DNA of 5,923 nt from Solirubrobacteraceae bacterium (GTDB lineage Bacteria > Actinomycetota > Thermoleophilia > Solirubrobacterales > Solirubrobacteraceae). The notes under the pieces are model-generated. The model did no database searches, was not told the DNA's origin, and was given only the letters and a program-made list of their open reading frames with translations. Each line of letters opens with the position of its first letter. Within the stretch, counting starts at the first letter, position 1. Shown here one piece after another: positions 4,757-5,923 of the stretch. The stretch spans positions 1 to 5,923 of the forward strand of contig JASHYF010000335.1 of the NCBI GenBank assembly GCA_030043235.1, written 5' to 3'. The position numbers were made by a program, and so were the translations under genes.

Positions 4757-4868
4757 TTGGGTTCGCCGATTGCGAGCCGGTAGTTTTCCGACGTCGAGGT
4801 CATATCGGCACCACCGCGCGAACGATTTAGGGCTGCCGGCGCTTTGCAGGGCCACGGAGACGCTGCGC

Positions 4869-5923
4869 TCAGGGCGCGGCGAGCGCGCGCGCGATCCGCC
4901 TGAGGGTCTCCTCGCGCCCGAGCAGCGCGACGCTCTCGAAGATCCCCGGCGAGACGGTGGTTCCGGTGAGCGCCACGCGCAGCGGCTGGTAGACCTCGCG
5001 CGGCTTGGCCTCGCGGCTGGCGATCACCGCGGCGAGCGCGTGGCGCACCGATGCCTCGTCGAAGCGCTCGATCGCGGCGAGGGCGTCACGGACCTGCGCG
5101 AGCGCAGCGCGGCCGCTGTCGTCGAGCCAGCGCTCGCGCGCTCGCGGATCGTCGACGAGGCCGTTCAGCAGGGGGCCGGCGAGCGGCCAGAAGTCGGCGA
5201 GCGTCTGGATCTTCTCCTGGCTGATCCGCGCCGCGCCCGTCAGGCCCCCACGCCCGGTGAACGCCTCCAGGCGGCGGGCTAGCTCGGCGACGGGCAGCCG
5301 GCGTATGTACAGGCCGTCGAGCCACCTCAGCTTGGCCTCGTCGAAGCGCGCCGGGTTGCGGCTGACGCGCTCGAGCGTGAAGCGCTCGATCAGCTCACCG
5401 GTGGACAGCACCGTCGCGTCGTCGCCGGAGCCCCAGCCGAGCAGCGCGAGGTAATTACGCACCGCCTCAGGCAGGTAGCCGGCGTCGCGCAGCTCCTGCG
5501 CCGAGGCGGCGCCGTGGCGCTTTGAGAGCTTCTTGCCGTCCGGCCCGTGCAGCAGCGGAAGGTGCGCGTAAAGCGGCGGTGGCGCGTCGGGGCCGAAGCC
5601 GGCCTCCCGCGCCGCCTCCAGCACGAGCAGCTGCTTGGGCGTGTTCGACAGGTGGTCCTCGCCGCGAACCACGTGCGTGATCGCGGCGTCGAGGTCGTCG
5701 ATCGCGACCGCGAAGTTGTACAGGACCGAGCCGTCCGCGCGCGCGATCACCGGGTCGTCGAGATGGGCGTGCTCGAAGCGCGTCTCGCCGCGGATCACGT
5801 CGTGCACCACCGTCTCGCCTTCGGCCGGCACGCGCAGGCGCACCGCCCCGTCGGCTTCGGGCTCGCCGCGGAAGCCGCGCTCGGCGCCGTACAGCGCCTT
5901 GAACTCCTTCACCTGTGCGGCGG
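4869..5923 (-). CDS. gltX: Glutamyl-tRNA synthetase (GluRS), C-terminal 350 residues (5' end beyond window)
   Basis: This class I aminoacyl-tRNA synthetase charges tRNA-Glu (and often tRNA-Gln in bacteria lacking GlnRS) in the cytoplasm. The N-terminal HIGH motif is outside the window. Visible parts, counted from the first complete codon, are the EFKALYG segment, the catalytic-domain stretch VLYNFAVAIDDLDAAITHVVRGEDHLSNTPKQ (about 66-97, quoted in part: DDLDAAITHVVRGEDHLSN) and the KMSKS-class loop KKLSKRHG (about 130-137). After these come NYLALLGWG and the helical anticodon-binding domain, ending in SPGIFESVALLGREETLRRI. The C-terminal end is complete and typical of bacterial GluRS of about 470-490 residues. 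KLSKRHG favours GluRS over GlnRS. The stop at 4869 is 130 bases before the HDOD-LuxR gene. In Bacillus gltX sits with cysE and cysS; here cysE is nearby but not adjacent. Confidence 0.95.
   Translation of the reverse strand, partial: AAQVKEFKALYGAERGFRGEPEADGAVRLRVPAEGETVVHDVIRGETRFEHAHLDDPVIARADGSVLYNFAVAIDDLDAAITHVVRGEDHLSNTPKQLLVLEAAREAGFGPDAPPPLYAHLPLLHGPDGKKLSKRHGAASAQELRDAGYLPEAVRNYLALLGWGSGDDATVLSTGELIERFTLERVSRNPARFDEAKLRWLDGLYIRRLPVAELARRLEAFTGRGGLTGAARISQEKIQTLADFWPLAGPLLNGLVDDPRARERWLDDSGRAALAQVRDALAAIERFDEASVRHALAAVIASREAKPREVYQPLRVALTGTTVSPGIFESVALLGREETLRRIARALAAP

Overview
This is a GC-rich window with long spurious open frames in every register and six recognisable protein genes, all on the minus strand. 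Codon third positions are almost always G or C. The gene set fits a high-GC actinobacterium. A deep-branching lineage such as Thermoleophilia/Solirubrobacterales is my guess from protein style, not something the sequence proves.

In transcription order (right to left) the layout is as follows. (1) The 3' part of gltX, glutamyl-tRNA synthetase (4869 to the window edge). (2) A putative signalling or regulatory protein with a lysine/alanine-rich tail, an HDOD/HD domain and a C-terminal LuxR-type helix-turn-helix (3503-4738). (3) A short AT-rich control region with an inverted repeat CTGTATA-N8-TATACAG (3431-3452). (4) A small Rrf2-family repressor that resembles the cysteine-metabolism regulator CymR (2996-3388), followed by two strong hairpins. 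(5) A 579-base stretch without a convincing gene (2417-2995), holding hairpins, tandem repeats and a possible structured leader. (6) cysK, cysteine synthase (1472-2416). (7) cysE, serine O-acetyltransferase (596-1336). (8) The 5' end of a UvrD/PcrA-type helicase (1-516), cut off by the window edge.

The centre of the window is a cysteine-biosynthesis module. CysE makes O-acetylserine from serine and acetyl-CoA, and CysK converts it with sulfide to cysteine. The Rrf2 protein has no cysteines, so it cannot be an IscR-type Fe-S sensor. Its C-terminus resembles that of CymR, which in Bacillus subtilis uses CysK as a co-repressor partner. I therefore infer that it senses cysteine status, controls itself through the palindrome, and perhaps controls cysK/cysE. 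gltX, cysE and cysK lie near each other, which recalls the Firmicute gltX-cysE-cysS cluster. The helicase and gltX are housekeeping genes at the edges. No CRISPR array, tRNA, rRNA, insertion sequence or phage gene was found.
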